NCBI GenBank assembly: GCA_001584585.1
Contig: LSYV01000077.1
Span: forward strand, 206,868-260,447
Source of the DNA: Gonium pectorale
Taxonomy: Eukaryota; Chlorophyta; Chlorophyceae; Chlamydomonadales; Volvocaceae
Direction: 5' to 3'
DNA length: 53,580 nt
Shown here: piece by piece, positions 11,001-23,422 of the stretch
Numbering within the stretch: position 1 is the stretch's first letter
Layout: each line of letters opens with the position of its first letter
Program-made: the position numbers and the translations under genes
The notes under the pieces: model-generated
What the model saw: only the letters and a program-made list of their open reading frames with translations
Database searches by the model: none
What the model was told of the DNA's origin: nothing

Positions 11001-14000
11001 CATCCCCATATCCGACCCCAGGAATTTGGAACCTCGCTTACAGCTGCGCAGCCACCTCCGCGAAGTACTCGTCTTCCTCGGCAAGCTGCGGCTGCTGATC
11101 GGAGGCCGGATCGAAGTCATTATCCAGATCCGGCACCGAGGTGCCTGCACGGCGGTCCAGCGGCGCTCGGTTCAGAAGGCGGAAAATTGCCGGTGGTGCG
11201 ACAAGCCAACGATTTGCCCGCAGCTGTGCGAAGGTATGCTGCAACGGTGAGCAAGGCACATATCCCACCTTGGCCGTCCCCATCCCGTGGCGTTCCGCTG
11301 CCAGGCGTCCGCGGCTCCCTAGCGTTCCCACGCCGCCGCCTGCACATTTGGACACACGGGAAGATATGCCGCAAAGAATTGCATTAAGCAGGGCATCGGC
11401 GCTTAAGGCGGACTTGCATCTCGGTGCCAGTCGCGGCTGGGCGGCTGTGCTGAGCTTGCCGCTTAGACCACAGCCGCATCTAGCGTGTTGATCAACGACG
11501 CGGCTGACAACTAAAACAACTCACGCAAAGGAGAGGTGCGCCAGCGACTTCATGGACTTGACTTCATTCTCGAGCTCTGCTATCCGCTCCAGATAGCCCT
11601 TGACGATATCCACTCCGGGCAGCGGGGACGAGCCGTCCTGCGCCCCACCGGGAGTGCCCTGCTGCGCCTGGTGCGCCGCGGTCGCGTTATTCATCCGCAT
11701 CAAGTCACACTGTGCCTGGGCGGTGTGCCACTTGTCCGTCACCAGCGCGAGTTGCCGCCGGAGGTCGTCCTACAGATATTGAGCAGAGAGATGTTCTGCA
11801 TCACCTCACACATATTCGCTTAGGGCCAGAGCCAACAGGAATGCTCGCAGCTTGCCAACTAAAGGGCCCGGGAGTCGGGCGCTTGTTGCATGCAGATTTG
11901 CCTCCAATCCTCCGCAAGGCACGTGGCGTTTCTCACCATCTCCATGCGCAGACGCATGTTGTCACCATCTAGGCTGCTGTTCTCCTGGGTTAGCCTCTCC
12001 ACGACCGCCTCCAGCGCGCTGGCGCCCAGCCGCTCCCCGGCAGAGGTCGACAGCAGGCCGCCCGCGCCCTCCGAGCCCGACGCCGCGAGTGCGCGCTTCA
12101 GCGACACGTTCTCCGACCGCAGCTGCGCAATGGTGTTCCGCAGCACCGCAATCTGAGCAGCCACCGGGTCGCGGTTGACGGTGGGCTTGTTCTTGATATG
12201 CCTTGCCCGGTCGGCATATCTGTGGATACAAGGCCCGCAGTGCACCCGTGCAGAGCCCCCATTCAGTCCCGGTGCGTGGAAGGAAAATGCAGGCCGCCAC
12301 GTGGCCATTCAGAATTCCGTCAAAGCATGTTTGCCCGTCAACACGCATCTGAGCCCGCGAGGGTTTCAACTGGTTACAAGGTCGCCGGTTACCAGGTCAC
12401 CTGAGGGTGTTCAGGCTCTCCTCGAAGTTGCTGTCCGCCGGGCTGACGCACGCAATCATTACTGTGCGGCTGTTGCCACCCAAGGAGTCCTGCGCGCCCG
12501 AGGGTGACGAACAGGATTAAAGCGCACTCCACATTCAACGTCGTTCAACACTTGAGACAAGTGCGCCTCTCATTGGTGCAACACGACTGTGCAGCATCGC
12601 ACTGCACTTCCTAGTGTGTATCCAAGACAATTACAGTACCTGCAGCAAGCGCGTCAGCTTGGAGTCGCGGTAGGGCACGTGCTTGTGGTTGTCCACGATG
12701 GCGTTAATCACGTTGCCCAGCGCCAAGAGCCCACGGTTGATGTGGATGCCCTCGCGCAGCCGTGCCCCTGTCGGATATATGTTACCGCACATGGGCTCTG
12801 GTAAGCAAAAGGCCGCAGGAATGGCATGAGACGGATCGTTCACGCCGTACATTCCCGGTTTAGCTTCACCCGCCACTAATATGGCATCTGAAAGAGCTGC
12901 GCAATACCCACCTTCAGCCTTGGTGCGCTTGGCACGCTCGCTACCCGCCAGGTCAACCAGGTGCATTTTTGCGCCCAGGTAGTCTTCCACTCCCTCCACT
13001 TCTTCGCCGCCAACCTCCTCATCCTCATCCCCATCCTCGTCGCCGCCTGCACACAAGCACAGTCCAGCTGTTTCGGCGATGCTTGCGAAGGACAAAGACA
13101 ACACTCGACAAATCCTACCTTGCATGCTGGCCGTGTCGGTATTCGGTGTGGCGGCGCTGGCCTGCACCTGCCGCCGCTGCTCGAGCATGATGCTAAAAAT
13201 GGCGTGGGATCTGCTGCTGCGGTTGTTCATGGATGTTGAAGCCGTAGAGCGGCACAGCGTGCCCATCTCCAGAACCTCCGCCATCTCCTCCCGAGTGCGG
13301 ACCTCGCGCTCCACGGCGCCGTACAACGCGACATCGCCGTTTGGAGTCTCCCGAATTGTCACCGCCGGCCGTGGCCCGTTCCCAGGTGGGAGCAGCAGGT
13401 CCTTGATCTCCTCCTGAGGGTCAACGGCGTGGAGCAGGGAGCACATTCGGTAAGTGCATAGCATACAACCAAGGTAGTTGTAGTACATGCGGAGCACTTG
13501 AAGCTGAGGCGGGAGGACCCACACACGGGGCCCTACTGCCCCCAAGCGCCATCTGTGCGTAGGGTTGGTGATTGCATGGACTAGGGTTGAAGGGAGCATA
13601 GTTCAGGGCTGGTGACGGGGCGGGCCAGCGGCAGCGGCTGGCCATAATAGCCGCACCTTATGAATCTCGACGAAGCTGACCCGTACGGTGATGGCTGCGT
13701 CCTTTGCGGACTCGATGCGGTTGTAAATGTCGTTAATGGCGTCAGGAATGACACCACGGCACCGGCCACTGGGCTTATACTCGCTGCCCATGGTGAACGT
13801 CTTGCCCGAACCCGTCTGGCCGTACGCGAGAACGGTCGCATTGTAGCCTTTGAACAGGCCGTCCACCAGCGGCGCAATGCACGTGGAATACAGCAGGTCG
13901 GGCGCGGTGCCGCCCTCACCAAACACATGGTCGTACGTGAATGTGTGCTGACCGGAGGTGATCTGCAGAGAGGCATGTGGGGAGTGGCGTCGGTCACTCT

Positions 14001-14197
14001 GGTGCCTGAGGGGACGGGGGGGGAGGGGCCCAAGGCACGCCTGCGGGCCGAATAGGCACCTGCGGAAGCCCCTGCGTCGCGAAAAGGCTCTCCCTGCAGC
14101 CGTCGTCCAGCTCCGACGTCACTAGGGGGCGTATTTTAACGGCAACGCACACATTGCTCTCTTCAGCGAGCTGCTGCGCTCCCTCGGCGATAGTCAT
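5012..14197 (-). CDS. Kinesin-4 family motor (KIF4/FRA1-like)
   Basis: Plus-end-directed microtubule motor of the kinesin-4 family. Its relatives act on chromosome arms and the spindle midzone (KIF4) or on cortical microtubules (FRA1). Start ATG 14197, stop TGA 5012-5014. The 25 exons are 14060-14197, 13657-13962, 13119-13413, 12912-13046, 12640-12767, 12401-12489, 11937-12219, 11525-11769, 11269-11339, 11042-11144, 10697-10886, 10424-10522, 10187-10294, 9915-10052, 9745-9810, 9466-9594, 9202-9339, 8672-8848, 8327-8502, 7936-8140, 7536-7757, 7281-7400, 6626-7111, 6104-6424 and 5012-5950; all phases agree (about 1768 aa). The motor covers about residues 14-375: P-loop GQTGSGKT (94-101), NNRSSRSH (211-218), DLAGSE (278-283) and the family-typical [12 protein letters not shown]. 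Coiled coil spans about 400-1070. The long C-terminus is acidic, then Ser/Pro-rich, with no KIF4 Cys-rich domain or WD40 repeats seen. Exon 11269-11339 rests mainly on phase. Confidence 0.93.
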
Positions 14198-14667
14198 CGA
14201 GTCAAGTTCCACCGAACCGGACTAGTGCTACCAGCTGGCGCTACCAGACTCTATCCCGCAAAATTAAGTCGCATATAAGTAAGCTCTACATGCGCAACAG
14301 CTGGTGGAGCGGCGGAGTTGCTATCGCGCTTCCCCCGAAGCCTGTCGGGGTAGCGAATGTGGCGTGGTCCCCAGTGTCTCAGTACTATATTGTAAGATGA
14401 AAAAGACGGCGGGGGATGTGGCATGGGCGTGGGCAAAGGCAAATTTTTGGGAGGTACGAGTTGAATCCGGGATGTAGCGTGCATCCTTGCACCGTGCAAC
14501 CTGTGGGCTCTTCACAACCACGAATGTTGTTCCATTCAAGGAGGGAGTTCCGAGGAAAGTTTTGAATAGAAACCGTCAGCTCAGCACGCAGCGGCCTTAC
14601 CGTTTCCCTGCGCATCAAGGGACTTTTATAGTAACGGCAGCCGTGTGCGAGCTCTTACCTGCTAGGG
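14198..14667. promoter_or_regulatory. Shared upstream region of kinesin-4 and SKA2-like gene
   Basis: 470 bp separate the divergent ATGs of the kinesin-4 (14197, minus) and the SKA2-like gene (14668, plus). This must contain both 5' UTRs and both promoters. It is more AT-rich than the coding flanks. No TATA box or named element could be assigned by eye. A bidirectional promoter is inferred from geometry alone. Confidence 0.5.
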
Positions 14668-15612
14668 ATGGCTCTGCGGCAGAGCGGCGACGACCTCATC
14701 TCCGCGCTCCAAAAGGGCGAGGCGACGCTGGAGCAGATTGCCCGCAAGCTGGAAGAGGAGGCCGATCGGCGCTTTTGCAAGCCTGGCACGGTACGGGCCC
14801 GAGGGAGGAGGTGGTCGTGGGGAGAGGGAGGCCTGACTCTACCCCACTGTGTCGCACAGGTGAACCCGCTCCAGCTTGCCAAGCGAATCCGCAAGCTTGC
14901 AAGGTAGGGCGCACATTAGTAATTCGGGTACGGATTGGGTGCACTGACCTTCGTCGTTGTGTTCAGCGAGCTGCCGGACCTGCAGGCTTCATGCCGCGAC
15001 CTCCTAAGCGCCAAGCAGGTATGGGAATGCAGCCCTTGTGCCGTGGCGTAGGCGGGACGGCCCCGGTACATGGCGTGCACGATGCTGGCATAACTTGTGG
15101 TGGGTTCGTACCTGAAATGCCAGAAGGAAAGACAATGGTGTCGTCAGGATAGGCGAATGCAACACCGTTGTCCAACAAGCGTTTGCTTGATCTTCTTGCA
15201 CAGGGCCTTGTGGACGCCGCGCAGCGGCAGCTGGCTGCCAACCACAGCCACCTGAAGCAGCTCTGTGAGGCGGCGGGGGCCCAGCCCCCTGATGACGAGG
15301 CGTTCAGATCGCTGCAAGAGAGTGTCGCAGAATGGAACAGCAAGCTCAACCGCGGGATGCAGGCCGCGACAGCGGGTAAGCCCATAGTCTTTGCACGGCA
15401 GTTGCTTACACAATTGGCCATGACTACCGCCGATATGCTCCATGCGTTCTTGAACTGTGGCATAGTTTTGTGTGCAGCCCATTGTGTCGTTTCATGTTCC
15501 AGCACCTGGGCTGACAAGTGTTTCACGGTGTGCCTCGGTTGCAGGACAGCAGCAGTACACGCGACACGACCTGAATGCGGCGCTGGCACGCATTGCCATG
15601 ACCACCGACTAG
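14668..15612 (+). CDS. SKA2-like small coiled-coil protein
   Basis: Five exons with matching phases (14668-14790, 14860-14903, 14967-15018, 15204-15375, 15545-15612) encode 152 residues, stop TAG 15610-15612. The protein is almost all helical: an N-terminal helix (DDLISALQKGEATLEQIARK), then NPLQLAKRIRKL, ELPDLQASCRDLLSAKQGL and a C-terminal helix to AALARIAMTTD. Length and order of helices resemble SKA2: an N-terminal helix, an NP-x-x-L start to helix 2, then a loop and helix 3. SKA2 is the small subunit of the SKA complex, which couples kinetochores to depolymerising microtubules. The resemblance is from memory of the family, not from a search, so other small coiled-coil proteins are possible. 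Its divergent partner is a mitotic-type kinesin, which fits a kinetochore or spindle role. The start is the first ATG of the frame, just after the 5' flank. Confidence 0.6.
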
Positions 15613-17349
15613 AAAGCTGCCGGCTCAGCGCTAACCACTGTGCGGCACTGAGCGGAGTGGGGTGTGCTGGCATTCATTGACAGTACGAGATACTGCGGTG
15701 CTTTGGCGAGGACCTTCCAGTGAATTCTTGTGGGAGCTGACAGCGTGACGAAGGACCAACAAACGGTGTGCTTAAACGAACGGTGCATGAACACGCATGG
15801 ATCGACCTTATGCGGGGATCACGGTATCACGTTTTGGTCCTTGACACAGCACACTATGCTACCGGATGGACGTACCCATACAGAACGGCTCGTGCCCCGT
15901 TCTGGGCGAGGCACTCGCAGGCATGGTGTATGCGCAACCATAGTAACCCCCCTGGCGTTCATTATATAATTCTCCCCATGGGACAATAAAGGACTGGGCG
16001 GCACAGCCGGCACTGGTGTCGCTTCGGTCCGCGCTGCGCCAGCGCTCACGACAGGTGTTATTGACGAGAATTGTGCGCTCTATCAAACATGTTCGCCGTC
16101 ACAAAGATGTCGGTTTAATCTGGCAATGGAGTGTTGGGCTTGGCGGGGATGGATGCGATAGCGGTTTGTCACATTTTGCTCACCGACTCGTGAAAGATTC
16201 CCATGTTCTATGTCGTATGCTCTGCACACTCACGGGAGAAACCTGCAGCACGGGCCGATGCTCTGGCGCTGCACTTCTGCAGTCCTAGACACTCTGAAGG
16301 TTGGCATCAGAGCCGGGCCTCAGGTGCAAAAGCAGCGGCTTTGAGGAAGACGCAGACCCCACCCGTGGCCGCGATGAAAGAGGGCTGGTCGGTGCGCGGT
16401 GCCAGATGTCGGAGCCCAGTCAACTCGCATTAGCAGCAACGGTCATGCGTTCCATGTCGCACACCCCACTACTGCAACTGAAATTTCGGACATCTTTGCG
16501 AACGCAAAACGACTTGAAGTACGAGCCAGTTGGGACAAGGGGCCATACACCTCAGCAAAGAAGGGCCGTACGCTACTGCTCCGGTATGCGCATTGCTTGT
16601 CAATTGTCTCAGCCAAGCTTATCGACCACCAAGACCGCAAAGTTAATATGGGCAGAACGATTCAACTGCCATTCTCCATCAACTCCATCCAAGAAAGCCC
16701 ATGAATGCCCTATCCGAGGCAGCGGGTGATGCATCCACCTGAGTAGGCCCTTTTCGCACGCCCAGGTGCAAAACATTGCTCAAGCCGTCGGACCCATGTA
16801 CCGTATGCGAACACTGCAAGGGAATATCGGTTGCGACATAGGAGAGCAGCAGGAGGCTGATACACTGAAACCGTCAATGATCTTAAGCTGTGAGAAGAAA
16901 TAGCGGTGCAACGACACGGCACGACTCGCACACGAGGAGCAGCCATTGATGGCTAGTGAACGCACTCGCCTTGCTCAATCAATAAAACTAGTTTTTCCAA
17001 TCTCTAAAACACGCTTGGCAATAAATCATGCGAGCCCTAAAACGCATGAGTTCACCGAGCCCAAGGGACCAGAGGCAAGGCGCACGAGTGCGAGTAACGC
17101 CCGCTTAGGCAGCATCATGGTACGCCCAGCTTCGCCTATGATACAGCCTGGTCAAAAGTCCGCTCATTCATGCTCAGACCGCAACAGGCAGCAACGAAGC
17201 CCTATGTAACTCAATCCTTCAGCCCGCAGAAATGCTGCTTCCATATAGTGAAACCAACGACCATCAGTTATACATCGAACAACCAGCGCACTTACAGCAT
17301 CGAGCCCAACCGGCCACCACTGAGTCCCTATCGGCTCCCGGCAAGCGCG
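15613..17349. other. Intergenic region, no supported gene
   Basis: This holds the convergent 3' flanks of the SKA2-like gene (left) and the 956-residue gene (right). It is relatively AT-rich, and no reading frame shows the third-position bias of the neighbours. I see no RNA gene or repeat. Confidence 0.55.
17292..17296 (-). terminator. Putative UGUAA polyadenylation signal
   Basis: On the minus strand TGTAA occurs about 54 nt after the stop codon of the 17350-21581 gene. UGUAA is the usual polyadenylation signal in chlorophyte green algae. Position and orientation fit; there is no transcript evidence. Confidence 0.5.
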
Positions 17350-20300
17350 TCAGGTGCCCAGCTCCCTGAAGACCAAGAGCGTGATCGTCGCGTTCGGGTC
17401 GAAGAGCAGCGGCTCCTGCCCCTGCCCCGGAGCGCCGGCCGACCTCCCGCTCTCCTTGCCGCTCGCACTGCCCATCTCCGCGAGCCCCATGATGCGGCAC
17501 AACTCCCGGTTCAGCGCCACGCGCCGCACCACCTGCCAGCCCTCGTCCACCGCATGCTCGACACCCGGCATGCGACCAGCGGCGTCGGTGCGGGGCCGAG
17601 CGGCCGCTGACGCGGGCGCCTCCGCCGGCTGCGGCACGGGTACTTCCCGCAAGGGGAGCGCCGCGGCTATCCGACCGCGAGCGACCCAGATGCGCTCATC
17701 GAGCTGGCGGTCGCCAGCGTGCAGCACAGCGACCTGTAAACCCAGGCAGCTGCGGTCGCCGCGTCCGGGCGCATCGTCGCTGCTTGCCGAGCTTGCCGCG
17801 GCGGGGCGGGCGAGTTTGGCGCCGGATGGCGGACCCCCCTTGGCGCCCTTCTGTGACCGCTCGTCGCGGTCGGCCTGCACAGCGCGACCATGGGGAAGGA
17901 GCACGCTCGACTTGCAACAGGAAACACACGGGCAGACGCTGGGCTCCATATTGATGTTAGGATCTCACGTATGCCTACACAACACTACGGCTCGTAAACG
18001 GGGCAGCGCCTCTCCCCAGCCTCGACTACAGGATGAGCCGCCGGAGCAAGCACCAGGCCACCCAGCGCCGCACCTGCGCGATGAGCAGCGCGGCGTCGTG
18101 GAGCGCGTATGCCCCTGGGCACTCCAGCTGCGCGCAGCCGTAGACGCGGAGGCAGTCGGCCAGCAGCCGCAGGTGATCCTGAAAGCGCTCGTGCAGATCT
18201 CTGGGCATCTTAACGACAAAGTCCCTGCAGCATGGACATAGGTGTTTGGCGGGCCGGTTAGGCGATTTGAGGCCCCCGTGGTGGTTTCCACAGCATCGTA
18301 TACGCTGGCGAGCGCCGACTATCTGATGCTCAACTCAGAGACCGAAGAACCTGAGCCCAGGAGAAGCCGTAATCTACAACAGCAGGAACTGACATCTGCG
18401 TCGCACCTCCTGCATCATCCCCTCTGACCCCAACATCAATATCCACATGCCGTACCTCGGGCCGCCTGCCACGCCAGCCGACGCTCGGCGCAGCCGCCTC
18501 GCCTCCTTGGCGCGACGCCGCAGCTCCAGGACCCGCAACCGCTCTGGCGAGCCGCCAGGAACCAGCGTCACCGAAAGCACCACTTCCCGGAGGCCCTCCT
18601 CGGCGGTCACGGTGGCACCGGCGCCTGCAGGCCCCGCCGGCGCCTCTGCAGCAGACGCAAGCTGGCAGGGGCGCAGCTGCTGTAGCCGTAACAGCAGGGG
18701 CCCGGCTGGCTCCAAGTCCGCGGCGGAGCAATACGGGAGTGGCGCCTGCCGCAGCTGGCCCGCGCAGGCAGCGCTCAGGACTACTTGGTGGAGTGCAGCA
18801 ACGCCGATCGTCACCAGTTCCTTCTGCGCCTGCATTGATGTGCCGAACGTGGGACGGAGGCAAGTCTTCACGCGCCCAAGACCACCTGGTGTACAGGCCA
18901 GTGTCGACCCTTTTCGAATCGCGGTGAGGGGGGCGAGGTTCAAGTGGCGTGCTCTTGCGCCTGCCGCTTCCACCACTTCAGGCGGGTGTGCCCATTTCTC
19001 AGGCATCAGGGCCCTCCACTCACATGCTAACGGCACCGCAGCCTCGCTGGCGCAGCCCAGCCCAGCCCAGCCGCTTACCCCTTCCAATGCGACATCCAGG
19101 AGAGCGCGGACTAGCCGCAGGCGCTCCCTGTGCCCGTCGAACCGGGCCCTTTCATCGCTGTGCTTGTTGTAGCCGCCAGCCTGCACACCGCCCGCGCCAG
19201 CGTCCGGGGCCAAGGCCTCAGCTAGGGCCGCGCAGCTGTCGCAGGTCGCGGCCGCGATGCCCACTGAGGCAAACACACGGGACTGCGGCTCGCAACCCAG
19301 CTCTGGCGGCCTTGCCGTGTCCCAAGCCACCATCCGAGGCAGCGCATCCAGCAAGGGCGGCAGGCTGACAGGCTTCCCTAGGACCAGGGCCCGCAGCTCC
19401 CGCGAGTACTGGCCTGGCCGGTGGTCGGGTGCCGACTTCGCGCTCGACGCCCGCGCCGCGGCCTGGGCCTGCTCGTACCCGGCTCCCGGCGTCCCCAGCT
19501 CCTCTCGGTACACGGTCCGAAACCGCTGCGCCGCCTTCTTGCCAGCGCCCAGGCCGCTGCAGACCTGGACGCCGTGCCCCACCGCGCATATGTGGGCGTC
19601 CATGAGGGCTTTCTGCTCCACAGCCAGCAGCTCCTCGCGAACCTGCTGCAGCGGTCTCCGGCCCGAGTGGCGCGCCTCGTCGGCGTCCATGACGTCGAGC
19701 CAGTCCTCTGTGAACCGCCGCACGATGCGGACCAGCAGTGTCAGGCTGGTTGCACCGTCGGGCACAAAGGGCGGCAGGCGGGAGTCCAGATCGATGGTCT
19801 GGCAGGGCGGCAGGCACGTCTGCGCGGCGGGACGAGGACAAGAGAAGGCATTCCCACGTGGCGGTATCAGCACTTCAGCAGAGCCACATGAGTACGAGGC
19901 GCAGGGATACGTCTGCCACATTGGATGGCCCGAGCCTGACGGGCTGCACATCGCTGCACACGGCCTTTTGCACGGAAGCAACGGCCGTGAGCTGCAGCTC
20001 GGCCCTCGCTGGCCGTTTGGCCCGGCCAGTGCGCAAACGGTTGCTAGCGAGGCGTTACGCGTGGTGTTGCAACGGCCAATAATCACGTGCGGCAACAGGC
20101 TCATGGTCATATGCGGCAATAGGAATGCGTGCACCCACCCTCAGGTTGTGCACAGCGTGCGCCAGGCTCAGCAGCTCCAGGTGCGGCAGCGGAGGCAGCC
20201 CAAAGTACGACACGAGGGCGTCCGCCAGGAGCAGGGCCTTATCGTGGTGGGAGTCCCGCACCCGCACGGAGGGCCCGAGCGCCGCTGCCGGGCTCCACCC

Positions 20301-21581
20301 AGACCCGGCGAGCATCCCGTGGCACGCCAGGAGGGCCACTGCGCGGCCCACGAGCGTCCCAGGGCCATCTCCCTGTGCGTACGCAGGGGGCCCAGAGCTT
20401 CAGCCCATACGCATGCGCACTTTCACGCAAGAAAGACGTGCGGAGTGTGCGAATGGTAGATACCGCAGCCTCGCGCGGTGCACGAATGCGTTCGACTTCA
20501 CTATTGAGGGTTAGATCTCGAAACTGACCCCGCGAAGTTGATGAGAGGGAGCGGTAATCGCGTCCCGGGTGCAAAACCTGCCGGCGGCCCTCACCCGCAC
20601 AGGCAGCAGCAGGCTTGTCTCCGCCTGGTGCGTCGCAGGCCCTGCCGCTCCACTACTGTTGCCCCGCGCCGCTGACGCCTCGGCAGCGGCTGCTTTCAGT
20701 CGGGCCGCGACCCTGTGCGCTGGCAGCGCGTCCAGCGCTGCCTCCAGCTTGGCACTTTCCGCCCTTGCCTTCATGTCCAGCTTTGCGCCCTTGCTCATCT
20801 CCAGCTTCGACCGGAAGTCATCCGCGCGCCCGTGCTCCTGCGCCGCCGCCCGGTGCATCCGCGCCTCGTGGCACGCCGTACTGGTGGCCGTTGCTGCAGC
20901 AAGGAGTTCCTCCCAAGCGTCTGACTGCTGTATGGGGTCGCCTTCCTGGCCGCTAGGTGCCCCCGGAATGGCCGGGTCAGGTCCGTAACAAGAACGCCCC
21001 GGGCTGTCGGAGCAGTCATCCACCGAGGACCGTGCCAGGTCGTGGGTTGACGTCAGAACAGCAGAAGCGCAAATTTGCGCGCCAGGGAGCTCCGGGGATA
21101 ATGGGGCTGAGGCGTTGGGTTGCTGGGTGGTCTGGCGGGCTGACGCCAGCGGTGGTCCGGGGTATAATATTGCCCGGGTGGCGGGGCCAGGGTTGACTTC
21201 GCCAGTGGGCCCCTGAGCCTTCCTTTCGCCTGTCTCGACTGCAGGTGGGGGCGTTTCCACAGATGACTGGCCACCGCTGCTGCTGGGAGGTGCCTCAGGT
21301 GTTGTGCTTCGCCCCACAGTTAGTGCAGACGTTGCGTTCGCCCGCAGAGCCGGGCGGTAAATGGCCGCCCTTGCGGCCCTGCGTTTAGCCTGGTTTGCCC
21401 GGTATAGAGTATTTTGCCTCAGATTACCATTGGCGTTCAAGGCCGAGAACACGCTCGCCAGCTCCGGATGGCTTAATGAGGCCTGAAGGTCTGCTGGGGA
21501 ACTGTAAAGACGACCAACTGGAAAGCCGTGATTCACACGTGTGCCCTGATTGCTCTCCGGCTCGCGCACAGTCCAGTCCAT
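17350..21581 (-). CDS. Unrecognised 956-residue protein
   Basis: Six exons with matching phases: 20595-21581, 20139-20372, 19079-19819, 18456-18829, 18074-18224 and 17350-17733. Start ATG 21581; stop TGA 17350-17352. An open frame runs through the 249-nt intron 18830-19078, but strong splice sites (GAAGGG|GTAAGC, GCAG|GCGCAG) argue for its removal. The first about 215 residues are Ser/Pro/Ala-rich and probably disordered. Residues about 215-300 form an Ala/Lys/Glu-rich predicted helix. The rest alternates hydrophobic helical stretches, for example LLLADALVSYFGLPPLPHL and RFTEDWLDVMDADEARH. The C-terminus ends in a hydrophobic strand, LFDPNATITLLVFRELGT. No signal peptide, membrane span or catalytic motif was seen. 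I do not recognise the family. The long intron before the last exon could hide another exon. Confidence 0.65.
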
Positions 21582-23422
21582 TTCGACCGGGCCTGGCAGC
21601 CACTGCTGGGGACTACGTGTTATGGTATATCAAGTTCTTGACATAGCAAAGACATAGCGAAATTATTCCAAACCTTCGGCCCGCAAACTGTGAGCTACTG
21701 CCGGTTACGTAGTTCAACATGAGTACAGTGGCAAGAGGCAGTATTCGCATTGATCGGTGGACGACACAACCGGACCGAGCAGTGACATCTCGGATAGGTC
21801 GTACCGGTACGTGACGGGCTGGTAGACATAGGCACGGGCTGGTTCGCTGGTACTACCCGCTAAACCCGGAAAATGAGGGCTTGACCGGGGCAAAATACAG
21901 ACAACAGAAAAAGGGTAGCCACATGTACAGACATACACAGCCGGAGGCGCGACGTATCCAGTAGCGCGGCTGGGCGAAAGAGTCGAGCAGATGGACCCTA
22001 CCATTCCGGGACAGCGGTAGACTCACCGGGGGCACACAGCACGAGGGCGTATGGATCGTGATGCACTGCACCGACGTGCGCATTCCTGCTCATTTAAACG
22101 CGACGCACCCCTGGTAACATAGTCCGCTGTCCCTTCGAATAGATGTGGTCAGCGAACACATCGCCCTTTGTAGCAGGGACTTAGGGTGGCTGTCCCCGCT
22201 CTGGCAAGGGACCTTTGGAGGGCATGGACAGCTGCATTCTTACACGAGCTTTGCCCCCGAGACTCCCAGTTGATGGAGCGGGCGCCATGGCCGACACTCA
22301 GGCGGCCGCCTGCCAGCAAGCCGGCCGTTCTCAGCAGACATGCAAGCTCGCAGGTTCCGTGACCCGTCCACTTGAAAGCGGTGTCGCACTTAGATGCTGT
22401 CAACGTACATTAAACATGCAAAGACAAAAGGGAGACGTCAACACAAGCCAAAGACTCGAAGCTGTACACGAATGCGCCACATAACGGTACACAGGCGATC
22501 CTCCATTGTGAGGCGCGCGCTCCACACAACAAACGCCTCTTATCAAACGCAATGTGCCGCAAAGCGACATCGCCGCATCCCGGCTCACGCGGGACCACAA
22601 CTACCAGTCAACGCATGCGCCCCAAACAACCACGTACAGGGTAAGTCCAAACTTACCAAGCCACGCAAGCACGGACATACAGCCTATACAAGGGCGGTTC
22701 CTCTTTCTCACGAGTCGACGAACTGCGTAGCGCCCCCTCTTAGCGTACAAAATGGCGGCTGGAAACACGCTCGTACACTTCAGACCGACTGATGAAGCCA
22801 CGATGGGGCGTCATACACCTGCAAAGCTATTGCTGCAGCAGCACGTGTACGGGGCTGTCGCAAGGACGCGAAACGCTTGCGGACACGAATGGTACGTGCG
22901 GCCCTGTAAGGCCCAGCTCCTGTTACGGCAGTCCGCCGTTGCCCGCATACTAACCCAAGGCACGGCAACCCTGCTGCAGCAACACGTAAACGAAAAGCCG
23001 CAGCGCGGTACAGCAGTTGCGGCTAACGCACCCATCGCAGGGCGAGGGCAGCTCACTAGTGACGGCAAAAAGGCCCGCCTCCCGCGCGCTGACCGGGCAG
23101 CGGGGCCTGGAGCTTGCGCAGCCATTGATCACCCGACCTGACGCTGGCGATTCCGCTGGTGACTCCGCCCGGATTCTTTCTCCAAGCCGCACTCGCTACG
23201 GCCAAGGAACCGGCCACACGAGACCTCTCCATGCGTCCGTTGGGTGCCGGGGCTAGCATCAAAGCATACGGAGTCATCCAGTTTCGTCAACCCAGTCCCC
23301 ACGGAAACGAACAAACATCGGGACACGCGCCCGCGGCAAGGTTGGCATCTGCGCCCCGCTCACGGCTCAAAACAGCGCAGCAGTACGCGGTGCCCCCGCA
23401 AAATGGTCCGAGATGCGTCCCC
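21582..23422. other. Intergenic region, no supported gene
   Basis: This lies between the divergent/upstream side of the 956-residue gene and the 3' end of the carrier gene. Frames here (for example around 22750-23140) lack the codon bias of the neighbours and show no recognisable domain. No repeats or RNA genes identified. Confidence 0.55.

Noticed and set aside
18447..20527. Plus-strand frames of 240-400 codons over 18.4-20.5 kb
   Set aside because: Antisense to the well-phased six-exon minus gene; no motifs and poorer third-position bias.
22752..23141. Plus-strand 129-codon frame with two LLLQQHV-like strings
   Set aside because: Short internal similarity only; no domain, no splice context, no codon bias like the neighbours.
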